A program made the position numbers and the translations under genes. The notes beneath the pieces were generated by a model. That model ran no database searches and was not told the DNA's origin. It worked only from the letters and a program-made list of their open reading frames with translations. From an uncultured Clostridia bacterium (GTDB lineage: Bacteria > Bacillota > Clostridia > TANB77 > CAG-508), in contig CALXJT010000008.1 in NCBI GenBank assembly GCA_944388695.1, positions 1 to 45,377 on the forward strand: 45,377 nt of DNA, read 5' to 3'. Below, one piece after another: positions 1-9,008 of this stretch. Positions within the stretch are counted from its first letter, which is position 1; every line of letters starts with the position of its first letter.

Positions 1-152
1 ATAGTAGTAAATCGCAAATGATATTAACAATAGCAACAGGATTAGATAGTACAGATAAAGTAGTAGTAATAGGAATAGTAGAAATAGTACTAGTAATAAC
101 AGTTGGATTACTATTAAGCTACAAGAAAAAGGAGCGTAATAATAACAAATAA
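1..152 (+). CDS. C-terminal end of a membrane-anchored protein (partial)
   Basis: The reading frame beginning at base 3 is open from the window edge to a TAA at 150-152 and gives the last 49 residues of a protein. It contains one hydrophobic segment of about 20 residues rich in valine, isoleucine and leucine, followed by the basic tail KKKERNNNK. A single transmembrane helix followed at once by positively charged residues is the usual C-terminal anchor of Gram-positive surface or secreted proteins. A sortase LPXTG-type motif would lie just upstream of such a helix and is not visible in the part present, so sorting-signal status is undecided. A strong terminator follows 42 bases later, so this is the last gene of its transcript. 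Function is unknown. Confidence 0.6.
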   Translation, partial: SSKSQMILTIATGLDSTDKVVVIGIVEIVLVITVGLLLSYKKKERNNNK

Positions 153-193
153 AGAAACAGAAGAAAATATCAAGACAAAAGGATAAATAAAAA

Positions 194-233
194 GGCTATT
201 TGAACTAAAAGATTAGCTCAAATAGTCTTTTTT
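194..233 (+). terminator. Rho-independent terminator
   Basis: A 15-bp stem (194-208 with 213-227, one A-C mismatch and one G-T pair) closes a 4-base AAGA loop and is followed by six T residues at 228-233. It ends the transcript of the partial membrane protein and insulates the downstream repair operon. Confidence 0.9.
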
Positions 234-275
234 ATATTTATAAAAAAGTAATATCAAGTGATTGTAAAAAACGAT

Positions 276-321
276 TGTCGAATTTTGTGGAAATTTTCGA
301 TGAAAGTAGCATTTTACGACA
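276..321. promoter_or_regulatory. Putative Spo0A-box cluster upstream of ogg
   Basis: Seen: TGTCGAA at 276-282, and exactly 10 bp later TGTGGAA at 286-292 (one mismatch). A reverse-orientation TACGACA lies at 315-321 (one mismatch to TTCGACA). TGTCGAA is the established binding box of Spo0A, and tandem boxes about one helical turn apart are typical. The cluster lies upstream of the promoter at 333-361. Spo0A control of the repair operon is inferred. Confidence 0.5.
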
Positions 322-332
322 TCAAAAATTTA

Positions 333-361
333 TTGATTTTTTAATATAATTATGCTAAAAT
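333..361 (+). promoter_or_regulatory. Sigma-A-type promoter for the ogg-addB operon
   Basis: TTGATT at 333-338 and TAAAAT at 356-361 are separated by 17 bp, with an extended -10 TGC at 353-355. It lies about 85 bases before the ogg start codon. Confidence 0.6.
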
Positions 362-447
362 CTAATATGAAAAATAATAAAAAACAGCGAAACAACAAAT
401 AAAATATAAAAAATTAAAATAAACATTCAAGAAAAGGAATGATTATA

Positions 448-1320
448 ATGAAAGAAGAAAAATGCATATTAAAAGATCAAAAATCATTCAAATTAAAAGA
501 TATATTTGAATGTGGACAATGTTTTAGATGGAATGAGCAAGAAGATGGAAGTTATACAGGAATATGGAAAGAAAATGTAGTAAATGTAAAACAAAAAAAC
601 AATGAAATAATATTTGAAGGTGTAACCAAAAGTGGGGATTTAGAAAAAGAAATAAAAGAATATTTTGACATAGAAAGAGATTATGAAGCAATTAAAATCA
701 AATTAGGAAAAATAGATGATAATATGAAAAAAAGCATAGAATATGGAGAAGGGATAAGAATACTAAATCAAGACTTATGGGAAACAATAATATCATTTAT
801 AATTTCTGCAAATAATAATATTCCAAGAATAAAAGGTATTATAGAAAGAATATCAAAAGCATATGGAAAAGAAATAAAATACAAAGAAAAAAGCTACTAT
901 ACATTCCCAACAGCAGAAGAATTAAAAGATGTAACAGTAGAAGAATTTAGAAAATTAGGACTAGGTTTTAGAGATATAAGATTATATGAAACCACACATA
1001 TGATATTAGAAAATAAAGTAAATCTAGAAGAATTACAAAAAAATCCAAATACACAAGAAGTAAGAGAAAAACTATTATCATTATCAGGAGTTGGACCAAA
1101 AGTAGCAGATTGTATCCTATTATTTTCAACATTAAAAAGATTTGAAGTATTCCCAATAGATGTATGGGTAAGAAGAGTAATGAATGATTTATACATAAAA
1201 GAAAATGATGAAACAAAAGTAAGCAAAAAGAAAATAGAAGATTTAGCAAACGAAAAATTCGGAAATTTAGCAGGAATAGCTCAACAATACTTATTTTATT
1301 GGAGAAGAGAGATAGGGTAA
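448..1320 (+). CDS. ogg: 8-oxoguanine DNA glycosylase / AP lyase, Ogg family
   Basis: A 290-residue bifunctional base-excision repair enzyme predicted to remove 8-oxoguanine opposite cytosine and nick the abasic site. The N-terminus carries the OGG_N-like stretch with CGQCFRW. The C-terminal half is a helix-hairpin-helix glycosylase fold with the hairpin LSGVGPKVADC, whose K218 fits the Schiff-base lysine, followed by the catalytic aspartate D238 in PIDVWVRR. The 20-residue K-to-D spacing matches the family. The start is the ATG at 448, nine bases after AAAAGGA; the ATG at 439 directly abuts the ribosome binding site and is unlikely. It is the first gene of a likely operon with addB, behind promoter 333-361. 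The general assignment is firm; the exact substrate range is inferred from family. Confidence 0.9.
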   Translation: MKEEKCILKDQKSFKLKDIFECGQCFRWNEQEDGSYTGIWKENVVNVKQKNNEIIFEGVTKSGDLEKEIKEYFDIERDYEAIKIKLGKIDDNMKKSIEYGEGIRILNQDLWETIISFIISANNNIPRIKGIIERISKAYGKEIKYKEKSYYTFPTAEELKDVTVEEFRKLGLGFRDIRLYETTHMILENKVNLEELQKNPNTQEVREKLLSLSGVGPKVADCILLFSTLKRFEVFPIDVWVRRVMNDLYIKENDETKVSKKKIEDLANEKFGNLAGIAQQYLFYWRREIG

Positions 1321-1388
1321 AAATAATAGAAAAAATAAACAGATTAAAGAGATAAAAAAATTAAAATATAATGCAAGAAAGGGAAAAA

Positions 1389-4300
1389 ATGGGATTAAAA
1401 ATAATATATGGAAGAGCAGGAAGTGGAAAGAGCGAATATTGTTTTAATGAAATAGCAAAAAAAATAAATAAAGAAAAAAATATATATTTAATAACACCAG
1501 AGCAATTCTCGTATGCTGCGGAAAAAAGACTAATGGAAACAATAGGAAAGAAAGCTGTAATAAATGTAGAAATCATTACATTAAGTAGAATGGCAGAAAG
1601 AGCTTTAGGAGAATTAGGTGGAAACAAAAAAGAAATAAGCAAAATTGGAAAATCAATGTTAATTTCTCATATATTAAATAAATATAAAAAAGAATTCAAA
1701 TTTTTAGGAAAATCAGATGAAAATATAGATATAGGAATGTCAGCTGTTACAGAGTTAAAAAAGCATGGAGTAACATTAGAAAAATTACAAGAAGAAACTC
1801 AAAAAACAGATGATAATTATTTAAAAATGAAGCTAGAAGACATCAATTTATTATACCAAAAATTTGAAGAAACAATCCAAGAAAATTATTTAGAAGAAAG
1901 TGACAAATTAACACTATTAAGTTCAAAAATAGAAGAAATAGAATGGATTAAAAATAGTGTAATATATATAGATGAATTTTCAGGTTTTACATATCCAGAA
2001 TATATGGTAATAAAACAACTAGTAAAATATGCTAAAGAAGTAAATATAACAATATGTATAGATGAATATTCAAATTATAGCAATCCAGATACAGATATAT
2101 TTTACACAAATAAGCAAACTTTAGAAAAATTAATAAGTAATGTAAAAGAAGAAAATTTGAAAATAGAGAAACCAATATATTTACAAGAACCAAAAAAATT
2201 TAAGACAGAAGAATTAATACAATTAGAAAAAAATTTATCAGGAAATATATCCACAAAATACACCAAAGATGTGGAAAACATAAAATTATTTCTCGCTAAA
2301 AATCAATATACAGAAATAGAGCATGTTGCAAAAGAAATTACAAAATTAATTAGAGATAAAAAATTCAGATATAGAGATATATCGATTATAACAAAAAGCA
2401 TAGCAAATTACTCAAATTTAATAAGAGCAATTTTTTCACAATATGATATTCCGGTATTTATAGATGAAAAAAGAGAATTAAATCAAAATATCATAATACA
2501 ATATTTAATATCAATATTTGATGTAATACAAAAAAATTTTTCAGCAGAAGCAGTGTTTAATTATTTAAAAACAGGATTTAGTGATATTGAATTAGAAGAT
2601 ATATATAAACTAGAGAATTATTGCACAAAATGGGGAATTAAACAAAATAAATGGAAAAAAGATTTTACATATGAGATGCAAGATGAGACAAAAAAAGAAC
2701 AAATAGTATATTTAAATGAATTAAGAAAGAAAATAATATTACCATTACTAAAATTAAAAGATGACATACAGAAAGAAAAAACAGCAAAAAATATTACAAA
2801 AGTAGTATATCAATTTATACAAGATAATAATATAGAGAAAAAAATACAGGAAAAACAAAAAGAGCTAACAGAAAAAGGATTAATAGATTTATCAAATGAA
2901 TATAAAGAAAGTTATCAAATAATCATTGAAATACTAGATGAGATAGTTACAATAATGCAAGATACACCTATGACAATAGACCAATATTATCAAATGATAA
3001 CAGTAGGACTAAAAAATAGCGGACTAGGAAAAATTCCAGGCACTCAAGACCAAGTAATTGTAGGTGATGTGGAAAGGTCAAGAAGTCATAAAGTAAAAAC
3101 AATCTTCATCATAGGAATGAATGATGGAAGTTTTCCAAACATCAGAAAAGAAGAAGGATTTCTAGGAGATGAAGATAGAGAAAAACTAAAAAAAGCAGGT
3201 ATAGAACTAGCAAAAGGAACACTAGAAAATCTATATGAAGACACATTTAATATATACAAAGCATTCACAACAGCAGAAGAAAGTATATATTTATCATACA
3301 GTTCATCAGATAATGAAGGAAAATCATTAAGGCCATCAATATATCTAAACAAGATAAAAAGAATATTTCCAAAAATACAAGAAGAAAGTGATGTAATAAA
3401 TCCCCAATATGAAATAACAAACATAAAAGCAACATATGATGAATTATTAGAAAATCTAATAAAATCAGAAGGAAATAAAATTGACCTAAAATGGGAAAAG
3501 GTATATAATTATTATCAATCACAAAACTTGTGGAAAAATAAACTTAAAAGAGATATGGAAGGTCTAAATTATACAAATATTCCACAGAATATAGACGAAA
3601 ATATAATTGAAAAATTATATGGAAATACATTGAGAACAAGTATATCAAAACTAGAAAGATATAGAAGTTGTCCATTTAGCTATTACTTACAATATGGATT
3701 AAAATTAAAAGAAAGAGAAGAACTAAAAGTACAAACTTTTGACACAGGAACATTTATGCATGAAACAATAGATGAGTTTTTCAAAAAAGTCCAAGAAGAA
3801 AAAATCCCATTATCAAAATTTTTAGAAGATGAAGAACAAATAAAAATAAAAATAGACTCAATAGTAGAAGAAAAATTAAATGAAGGAAAATCATATAAAT
3901 TTAAAGAAACATCAAAATATAAAGTATTAGTAAGAAGACTAAAAAGAATCCTAACAAAAGCATTAAAATACATAATTGAAAGCCTTGTATATAGTGATTT
4001 TAAAATAGAAGGTACAGAAATAGAATTTGATAAAAGAGGAAAATATGAACCAATAACTCTTACATTAGAAGACGGAAAGAGAATAGAGATTGTTGGGAAA
4101 ATAGACAGAATAGATGTAGCGACAGCAGAAGAAGGAAAATACTTAAGAATTATAGATTATAAGTCATCTGCAAAAAATATAGATTTAAATGAAGTATATG
4201 CAGGATTACAAATACAGTTATTAACATATTTGGATGCAGTATGTAAAGAAGAAGACTTACTTCCAGCAGGAGTACTATATTTTAGTCTAATAGAACAAAT

Positions 4301-4745
4301 GGTAAAAGCAGATAAAAAAATAACTGAAGAAGAAATAGAAAATCAAATAAGAGCGAACTTTAAGATGAAAGGACTAATATTGGCTGATGTAAAAGTAATA
4401 GAAATGCAAGATAATAATTTAGTAAATGGAGGAACTTCAAAAATAATCCCAGCAGGAATAACTAAATCAGGAACTATCAATAATCAAGTAACAAGTGGAG
4501 TAGATTCAGAAGAATTTAAAATATTACAAAAGTACATTACATTAACAATAAAAGAAATAGCCAAAGAAATATTAAAAGGAAAAATAGAATTAAAACCATA
4601 TAATAAAAAAGGAAAGACACCATGTGAATATTGTGCATATAGAAGTATATGCCAATTTGACACGAAAATGTGTAATAATAGTTATAAATTTATTGATAGA
4701 AAAACTAATGATGAAATAATACAAGAAATGAAATCAAAAATATAA
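1389..4745 (+). CDS. addB: ATP-dependent helicase/nuclease subunit B, AddB
   Basis: The AddB subunit of the AddAB (RecBCD-like) double-strand-break end-processing complex, 1118 residues, a normal length. The N-terminus has the Walker A GRAGSGKS, and an inactivated-helicase body follows. The C-terminal RecB-type nuclease domain shows GKIDRIDV, IIDYKSS and a downstream QIQLLTYL helix. The four iron-sulfur cysteines are present as C761, C1079, C1082 and C1088, matching the Cys-x2-Cys-x5-Cys spacing of Bacillus AddB. The start at 1389 follows AAGAAAGGG; the ATG at 1371 has no ribosome binding site. The partner addA is not next to it: pgeF and a uracil-DNA glycosylase follow instead, which is unusual because addB and addA are normally adjacent. 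Confidence 0.95.
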   Translation: MGLKIIYGRAGSGKSEYCFNEIAKKINKEKNIYLITPEQFSYAAEKRLMETIGKKAVINVEIITLSRMAERALGELGGNKKEISKIGKSMLISHILNKYKKEFKFLGKSDENIDIGMSAVTELKKHGVTLEKLQEETQKTDDNYLKMKLEDINLLYQKFEETIQENYLEESDKLTLLSSKIEEIEWIKNSVIYIDEFSGFTYPEYMVIKQLVKYAKEVNITICIDEYSNYSNPDTDIFYTNKQTLEKLISNVKEENLKIEKPIYLQEPKKFKTEELIQLEKNLSGNISTKYTKDVENIKLFLAKNQYTEIEHVAKEITKLIRDKKFRYRDISIITKSIANYSNLIRAIFSQYDIPVFIDEKRELNQNIIIQYLISIFDVIQKNFSAEAVFNYLKTGFSDIELEDIYKLENYCTKWGIKQNKWKKDFTYEMQDETKKEQIVYLNELRKKIILPLLKLKDDIQKEKTAKNITKVVYQFIQDNNIEKKIQEKQKELTEKGLIDLSNEYKESYQIIIEILDEIVTIMQDTPMTIDQYYQMITVGLKNSGLGKIPGTQDQVIVGDVERSRSHKVKTIFIIGMNDGSFPNIRKEEGFLGDEDREKLKKAGIELAKGTLENLYEDTFNIYKAFTTAEESIYLSYSSSDNEGKSLRPSIYLNKIKRIFPKIQEESDVINPQYEITNIKATYDELLENLIKSEGNKIDLKWEKVYNYYQSQNLWKNKLKRDMEGLNYTNIPQNIDENIIEKLYGNTLRTSISKLERYRSCPFSYYLQYGLKLKEREELKVQTFDTGTFMHETIDEFFKKVQEEKIPLSKFLEDEEQIKIKIDSIVEEKLNEGKSYKFKETSKYKVLVRRLKRILTKALKYIIESLVYSDFKIEGTEIEFDKRGKYEPITLTLEDGKRIEIVGKIDRIDVATAEEGKYLRIIDYKSSAKNIDLNEVYAGLQIQLLTYLDAVCKEEDLLPAGVLYFSLIEQMVKADKKITEEEIENQIRANFKMKGLILADVKVIEMQDNNLVNGGTSKIIPAGITKSGTINNQVTSGVDSEEFKILQKYITLTIKEIAKEILKGKIELKPYNKKGKTPCEYCAYRSICQFDTKMCNNSYKFIDRKTNDEIIQEMKSKI

Positions 4746-4775
4746 TAACTTAAAAATATTAGAGTGAGGATAGAT

Positions 4776-5609
4776 ATGGATTTATCAAATGAAAATGTAA
4801 TACACATAAAAAAAGACAATATAGAATATCTACAATTCAGAAAATTACTTGAATATCCAGAAATTAAGCATGCATATTCACTTGGAATAAATAGAGACTA
4901 TAGAACTGCAAAAGCAGATAAAAAAGCACTAGACATAGAAAAATATAATCAAGCAATAGAAAATTATAAAGATTTATGTAATGCTATTAGCACAAACAGT
5001 AATAATCTAGTAAAGGCAAATCAAGAACATACAGATAGGGTAAAAATAGTCGAAGAAAAAATAAATAAAAATTCACCAGATTTCAATTTAGAAAAATACA
5101 ATCAAACTGATGGACTAATTACAAATAAAAATAATATAATACTATCTACAACAAATGCAGATTGCATATTATTACTTTTTTATGATCCAAAAACAAAAAC
5201 AATTGCAAATATACACTCTGGATGGAAAGGAACAATCAAAAGAATAGCAGAAAAGACAGTAGAAAAAATGAATCAAGAATTTAATAGTAATCCAAAAGAC
5301 ATGATATGCTGTATCTGCCCTAGCATTAGAAAATGCCATTTTGAAGTAGAAAGAGATGTTATGGAAAAATTCAAAAAAGAATTTTATGAATTTGAATCTA
5401 CAGAATTCATAGAGGAAAAAGTTCCAAACAAAAAATGGAATATAGATACAGTATATATTAACAAAAAAATGTTAGAAAAAAAAGGACTAAAACCAGAGAA
5501 TATAATAGATTCAAAACTATGTAGTATGTGTAATTCAAATTTAATCCATTCATACAGAACAGAAAAAGAAGGATATGGACTTTCAACAGCAATAATAGAA
5601 ATAAATTAG
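4776..5609 (+). CDS. pgeF: PgeF/YfiH multicopper-type purine nucleoside phosphorylase family
   Basis: A 277-residue protein of the laccase-domain DUF152 family, known as peptidoglycan editing factor PgeF in E. coli and YlmD in Bacillus. Family members act on purine nucleosides. The conserved metal-site residues are present: H85 in NQEHTDRV, C130 in NADCILL and H147 in HSGWKGT, with the family's spacing. The start is the ATG at 4776 after GAGTGAGGA; the GTG at 4764 overlaps that ribosome binding site. It sits 30 bases after addB and 18 bases before a uracil-DNA glycosylase, so it is probably co-transcribed. In many Bacillota this gene lies near cell-division genes, so its placement in a repair cluster is atypical. 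Confidence 0.88.
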   Translation: MDLSNENVIHIKKDNIEYLQFRKLLEYPEIKHAYSLGINRDYRTAKADKKALDIEKYNQAIENYKDLCNAISTNSNNLVKANQEHTDRVKIVEEKINKNSPDFNLEKYNQTDGLITNKNNIILSTTNADCILLLFYDPKTKTIANIHSGWKGTIKRIAEKTVEKMNQEFNSNPKDMICCICPSIRKCHFEVERDVMEKFKKEFYEFESTEFIEEKVPNKKWNIDTVYINKKMLEKKGLKPENIIDSKLCSMCNSNLIHSYRTEKEGYGLSTAIIEIN

Positions 5610-5627
5610 AAATAAGGATGTATAAAT

Positions 5628-6191
5628 ATGTATAAAACATGGGAAGATTTAGAAAAATCAATAATAAATTGTCAAAAATGTAAACTCTGCAAACAAAGAC
5701 AAAACATAGTATTTGGAACAGGAAATAAAGAAGCAGATATAATGTTTATAGGAGAAGGACCTGGTGCAGACGAGGACAGGCTAGGAGAACCTTTTGTAGG
5801 TAGAGCAGGAAAGTTAATGAATATGGCATTTGATGTAGTGGGAATAAAAAGAGAAGAAGTATATATAGCCAATGTTGTAAAATGTAGGCCTCCAGGAAAT
5901 AGAAATCCAGAAGATGACGAAGCAAATAGTTGTCTAGACTATTTAAGAAATCAAGTAATTCTAGTAAAGCCTAAAATAATAGTTTTACTTGGAAGTGTAG
6001 CTTTGAAGAATATTTTGGGAAAGGAATATGGAATTACAGCATCAAGAGGAAAGATAATCGAAAAGAAAGGAATTATATATATTCCAACTTGGCATCCAGC
6101 TGCATTATTAAGAGATGAGAATAAAAAAGTAGACTTTATTAGAGATTTACAAAAAGTTCTAAATGAATATAAAATGTTAAGAGATAAATAG
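5628..6191 (+). CDS. Family-4 uracil-DNA glycosylase (4Fe-4S)
   Basis: A 187-residue uracil-DNA glycosylase that removes uracil arising from cytosine deamination. The iron-sulfur ligands C15, C18, C86 and C102 are all visible, at the positions typical of family 4. Motif 1 reads GEGPGADED, with LGEPFVGRAG just after it, and the C-terminal motif is HPAALLRD. AAGGA precedes the ATG at 5628. It is the last gene of the ogg-addB-pgeF-udg group. No clear terminator follows; the 163 bases to the next gene are A-rich with no recognised feature. Confidence 0.93.
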   Translation: MYKTWEDLEKSIINCQKCKLCKQRQNIVFGTGNKEADIMFIGEGPGADEDRLGEPFVGRAGKLMNMAFDVVGIKREEVYIANVVKCRPPGNRNPEDDEANSCLDYLRNQVILVKPKIIVLLGSVALKNILGKEYGITASRGKIIEKKGIIYIPTWHPAALLRDENKKVDFIRDLQKVLNEYKMLRDK

Positions 6192-6354
6192 AAAAATAAA
6201 ATATATAAAATAAACAAAATATGAACAACATAATAAAAGATATAAAGGCAAATAAAAAAAGAATAGTAAAAACGGATATAAAACAAACTAGAAACAAAAG
6301 AGAATAGAAGGGAAAATAAAATTAAACAAAATAAAGAAAAAGGAATGAAGTAAA

Positions 6355-7614
6355 ATGAGTACAATAAAAGAAAAAACAGAATATTGCTTAAATTGCAAAG
6401 TAAAACCATGTTCATTAAAAGGATGTCCACTAGGAAATAACATCCCGCAAATGATACAATATATAAAAGAAGGAAAATACGAAGAGAGTTACAAAACAAT
6501 ATCAGAAACAACAGTATTACCAGGAGTGTGTGGTAGAATATGCCCACATGAAAAACAATGTCAAGGTTCATGTGTAAGAGGAATAAAAGGAGAGCCAGTA
6601 TCAATAGGAGAAATAGAAGCATATGCATATGATAAAGCACAAGAATTAGGATATACATTAAAAGAATGTAGTAAAATTGAAGAAAATAAAAATAAAAAAG
6701 TTGCAGTAGTAGGAGGAGGACCAGCAGGACTAACATGTGCAGCATTTTTAGCAAAAAGTGGAATAGAAGTTACAATATATGAAAAATATGACTATTTAGG
6801 AGGACTATTAATTCATGGAATTCCTGAATTCAGATTGCCAAAAGAAATAGTAAAAAGTACAGTAAAAAATATTCTTGAATTAGGAATAAAAGTAGAGTAC
6901 CAAAAAGAATTAGGAAAAAATATAAAACTTTCAGATTTAGAAAATGAATATGATGCAATATTTTTAAGTATGGGAGCAAATAAATCAAGTAAAATGGGTG
7001 TAGAAGGAGAAGATTTACAAGGCGTATATGGAGGAAATGAGCTATTAGAACATAATAATCACCCAGATTATACAGGAAAAAAAGTAGCAGTAATCGGTGG
7101 CGGAAATGTTGCAATGGATTGTGCAAGAACAATTAAAAGATTAGGAGCAGAAGAAGTTAAAGTAATATATAGAAGAGCAGAAAAACAAATGCCAGCAGAA
7201 AGAAAAGAAATTGAAGAAGCCAAAAAAGAAAATATTGAATTTTTATTCCAAAACAATATAGTAAAAATAATAGGAAATGAAGAAAAAAATGTAACAGGCC
7301 TAGAATTAATAAAAACAGAGCTAGTAAAAAAAGAAGGAGAAACAAGAGAAGTTCCTGTAAATATTGAAAATAGTAATTACAATATAGATATTGATTATGT
7401 AATAATGGCTTTAGGAGGAACGGTGAAAGATGAAGTTTTGACATTAGGACTAACATTAAATAAATGGGGAAATATTTTAGTAAATGAAAAATATCAAACT
7501 TCAAATCCAAAAATATATGCAGGAGGAGATTTAGCTGGAATGAAAGGAACTGTAGCTTGGGCAGCAAAATCTGGAAGAGATGCAGCAGAAGAAATAATTT
7601 CTAATATTCTATAA
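6355..7614 (+). CDS. GltD-family NAD(P)H-dependent iron-sulfur flavoprotein
   Basis: A 419-residue homologue of the glutamate synthase small subunit (GltD) and related NfnB-type oxidoreductases. The N-terminal domain has cysteines C11, C14, C19 and C24, then VCGRICPHEKQCQGSCVRG, the usual ligands of two 4Fe-4S clusters. Two Rossmann motifs follow: an FAD site around residues 117-137 (VVGGGPAGL) and an NAD(P) site near 243-258 (VIGGGNVAMDCART). The C-terminus carries the conserved AGGDLAG. No gltB or nfnA lies beside it, so its partner is unknown and it may pass electrons elsewhere. A ribosome binding site (AAAAAGGA) lies upstream of the ATG at 6355. The family is certain, the physiological role open. 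Confidence 0.85.
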   Translation: MSTIKEKTEYCLNCKVKPCSLKGCPLGNNIPQMIQYIKEGKYEESYKTISETTVLPGVCGRICPHEKQCQGSCVRGIKGEPVSIGEIEAYAYDKAQELGYTLKECSKIEENKNKKVAVVGGGPAGLTCAAFLAKSGIEVTIYEKYDYLGGLLIHGIPEFRLPKEIVKSTVKNILELGIKVEYQKELGKNIKLSDLENEYDAIFLSMGANKSSKMGVEGEDLQGVYGGNELLEHNNHPDYTGKKVAVIGGGNVAMDCARTIKRLGAEEVKVIYRRAEKQMPAERKEIEEAKKENIEFLFQNNIVKIIGNEEKNVTGLELIKTELVKKEGETREVPVNIENSNYNIDIDYVIMALGGTVKDEVLTLGLTLNKWGNILVNEKYQTSNPKIYAGGDLAGMKGTVAWAAKSGRDAAEEIISNIL

Positions 7615-7684
7615 AAAAAGATAATAAACATAAGAAGAAGTATAAAACTTTCAAGGGAGACTACAAGGGAGAATAACGAAAAAA

Positions 7685-7721
7685 GTTGAGGTAGAAAACT
7701 TTTAAAGTTTTCTATCCCAAC
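7685..7721. terminator. Hairpin between convergent genes
   Basis: A 17-bp near-perfect stem (7685-7701 with 7705-7721, two mismatched or wobble positions) closes a 3-base loop between the GltD-type gene and the convergent metallopeptidase-like gene. There is no long T-run on either side, so termination is likely but not certain. Confidence 0.6.
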
Positions 7722-7762
7722 TATTAACATTCAGCCCAAATTTTTTATTTCAATTACAAACA

Positions 7763-8872
7763 TTATTTTTGATTTTGTTCATTTTCATATTCATTTCCAT
7801 TTCCAAAAACTAACTTACGTAATTTTTTGAAAAATAAAGATATCTTACTTTCATTCTTTTTTACAACAAGTGCAGTTTCTAATACTCCACCACGTTCTAA
7901 AATATTATATTTTTCTTCTAATTCATCCATTTTTCTGATATAATAATCATTAAAGAATGAATAACCTTCTATCATACCAATGTAATCTTTAAAATGATAT
8001 AATTTACGTCTATATAATTCCAAATTTTCCAAATTTGTTATCTTATCAAAAGCATTATCAAAATAGCTAGAAATAATCAAATTTTGTGTTTCAAAAAATG
8101 TTAAAACAATTTTATTTTTTAAGTCATCAATTTTTTTTACCATATGATCTACTTTTCTATTTCTATCATCAATTTGAGCAATTTTATTATTCAATTTGAT
8201 AATTTCTTCTTCACTTGATAAAAGTTCATCCAATGCATTTTGAATACTCATAAAAATTCTAGGTGAAGTACTGTTTGCAAAAGCAACTTTAAAATTATCA
8301 TTACTATTTATAGTACTTTCAAATAAAACATCTTCACCAACAAGATAAGCAAGTTGGTTTACCAAGCAACATTCAAGAGGATAATAAGAAGGACTAATTG
8401 TATCAAAAGAAATTCCATAATATTTTACAGAATCGTTAGGTATTCCAATTACTTTAGAAGCCATTAATTGAACAGCAGCTTCATTTAAACCTAGTCCATA
8501 AATTTTAAATTCAGTATAATCACAAAGCCCCATACGAATTAAATAATTTTTCTTATCTTTTACTTCTTGTATATAATGAATACACTCATGTATTGCAAAC
8601 TCTTCTAAATCGCTCTCTGGAATATGCTCATTAAAATAAATTGAAGAATTTTTATAGAAATAATTTGCTTCTGACATTCCTTCTGGCATTTTTGCAATAT
8701 ACATATCAAGACGTGATAATTTAATAAATAAATCATCTTGATTTAAGCCGAAATTAGGAAAAGTTTGACATAATCTAACAGATACATTTCGTGCTAATGT
8801 ATTTATTTTTAAAGTATCTAATTTTTTTACAACTTGAATTCCGTCTTTTCTTAAATCAGATTCGATACTCAT
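7763..8872 (-). CDS. Putative gluzincin-like metallopeptidase with HEXXH motif, unknown family
   Basis: A 369-residue protein that I cannot place in a named family. Seen: FAIHECIHYIQE, an HEXXH zinc-binding motif at residues 95-99, followed 32 residues after the second histidine by NEAA with E131. That arrangement resembles the third ligand of gluzincins such as thermolysin. The second half is charged and partly coiled-coil-like, and the tail is basic then acidic. No signal peptide or membrane helix is visible, so it appears cytoplasmic. GGAGGA precedes the start at 8872. It is divergent from the coiled-coil gene, and the Spo0A-box-like pair lies about 110 bp upstream of its start. Protease activity is inferred from the motif only. 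Confidence 0.65.
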   Translation of the reverse strand: MSIESDLRKDGIQVVKKLDTLKINTLARNVSVRLCQTFPNFGLNQDDLFIKLSRLDMYIAKMPEGMSEANYFYKNSSIYFNEHIPESDLEEFAIHECIHYIQEVKDKKNYLIRMGLCDYTEFKIYGLGLNEAAVQLMASKVIGIPNDSVKYYGISFDTISPSYYPLECCLVNQLAYLVGEDVLFESTINSNDNFKVAFANSTSPRIFMSIQNALDELLSSEEEIIKLNNKIAQIDDRNRKVDHMVKKIDDLKNKIVLTFFETQNLIISSYFDNAFDKITNLENLELYRRKLYHFKDYIGMIEGYSFFNDYYIRKMDELEEKYNILERGGVLETALVVKKNESKISLFFKKLRKLVFGNGNEYENEQNQK

Positions 8873-8982
8873 AATACTCCTCCTTAAGAAAAAATAATAC
8901 TAACTATAGTATACATCATTTTAAAGCAAATTATATTTCAAATGTATTAAATATATATTACATTTTTGTAACACATGGAAGG

Positions 8983-8999
8983 TGTCGAATTTTGTCGAT
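8983..8999. promoter_or_regulatory. Tandem putative Spo0A boxes between divergent genes
   Basis: TGTCGAA at 8983-8989 and TGTCGAT at 8993-8999 (one mismatch) lie exactly 10 bp apart, ending 9 bp before the -35 element of the promoter at 9009. This is the best tandem Spo0A-box-like site in the window and could control both divergent genes. Confidence 0.6.
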
Positions 9000-9008
9000 A
9001 AGTTTTTG

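Noticed and set aside
276..292. LexA (SOS) operator ahead of the repair operon
   Set aside because: The Bacillota CGAAC-N4-GTTCG dyad is absent; TGTCGAA in tandem fits Spo0A boxes better.
1371..1388. Upstream ATG starts for addB and similar near-duplicate starts for ogg, ssuB-like and PLP-enzyme genes
   Set aside because: In each case the earlier start codon overlaps or abuts the ribosome binding site of the later, well-spaced ATG.
5951..6754. A 267-codon open frame on the minus strand across the udg-gltD gap
   Set aside because: Its translation is an implausible run of leucine and phenylalanine from A-rich plus-strand DNA, and it overlaps two confident genes.
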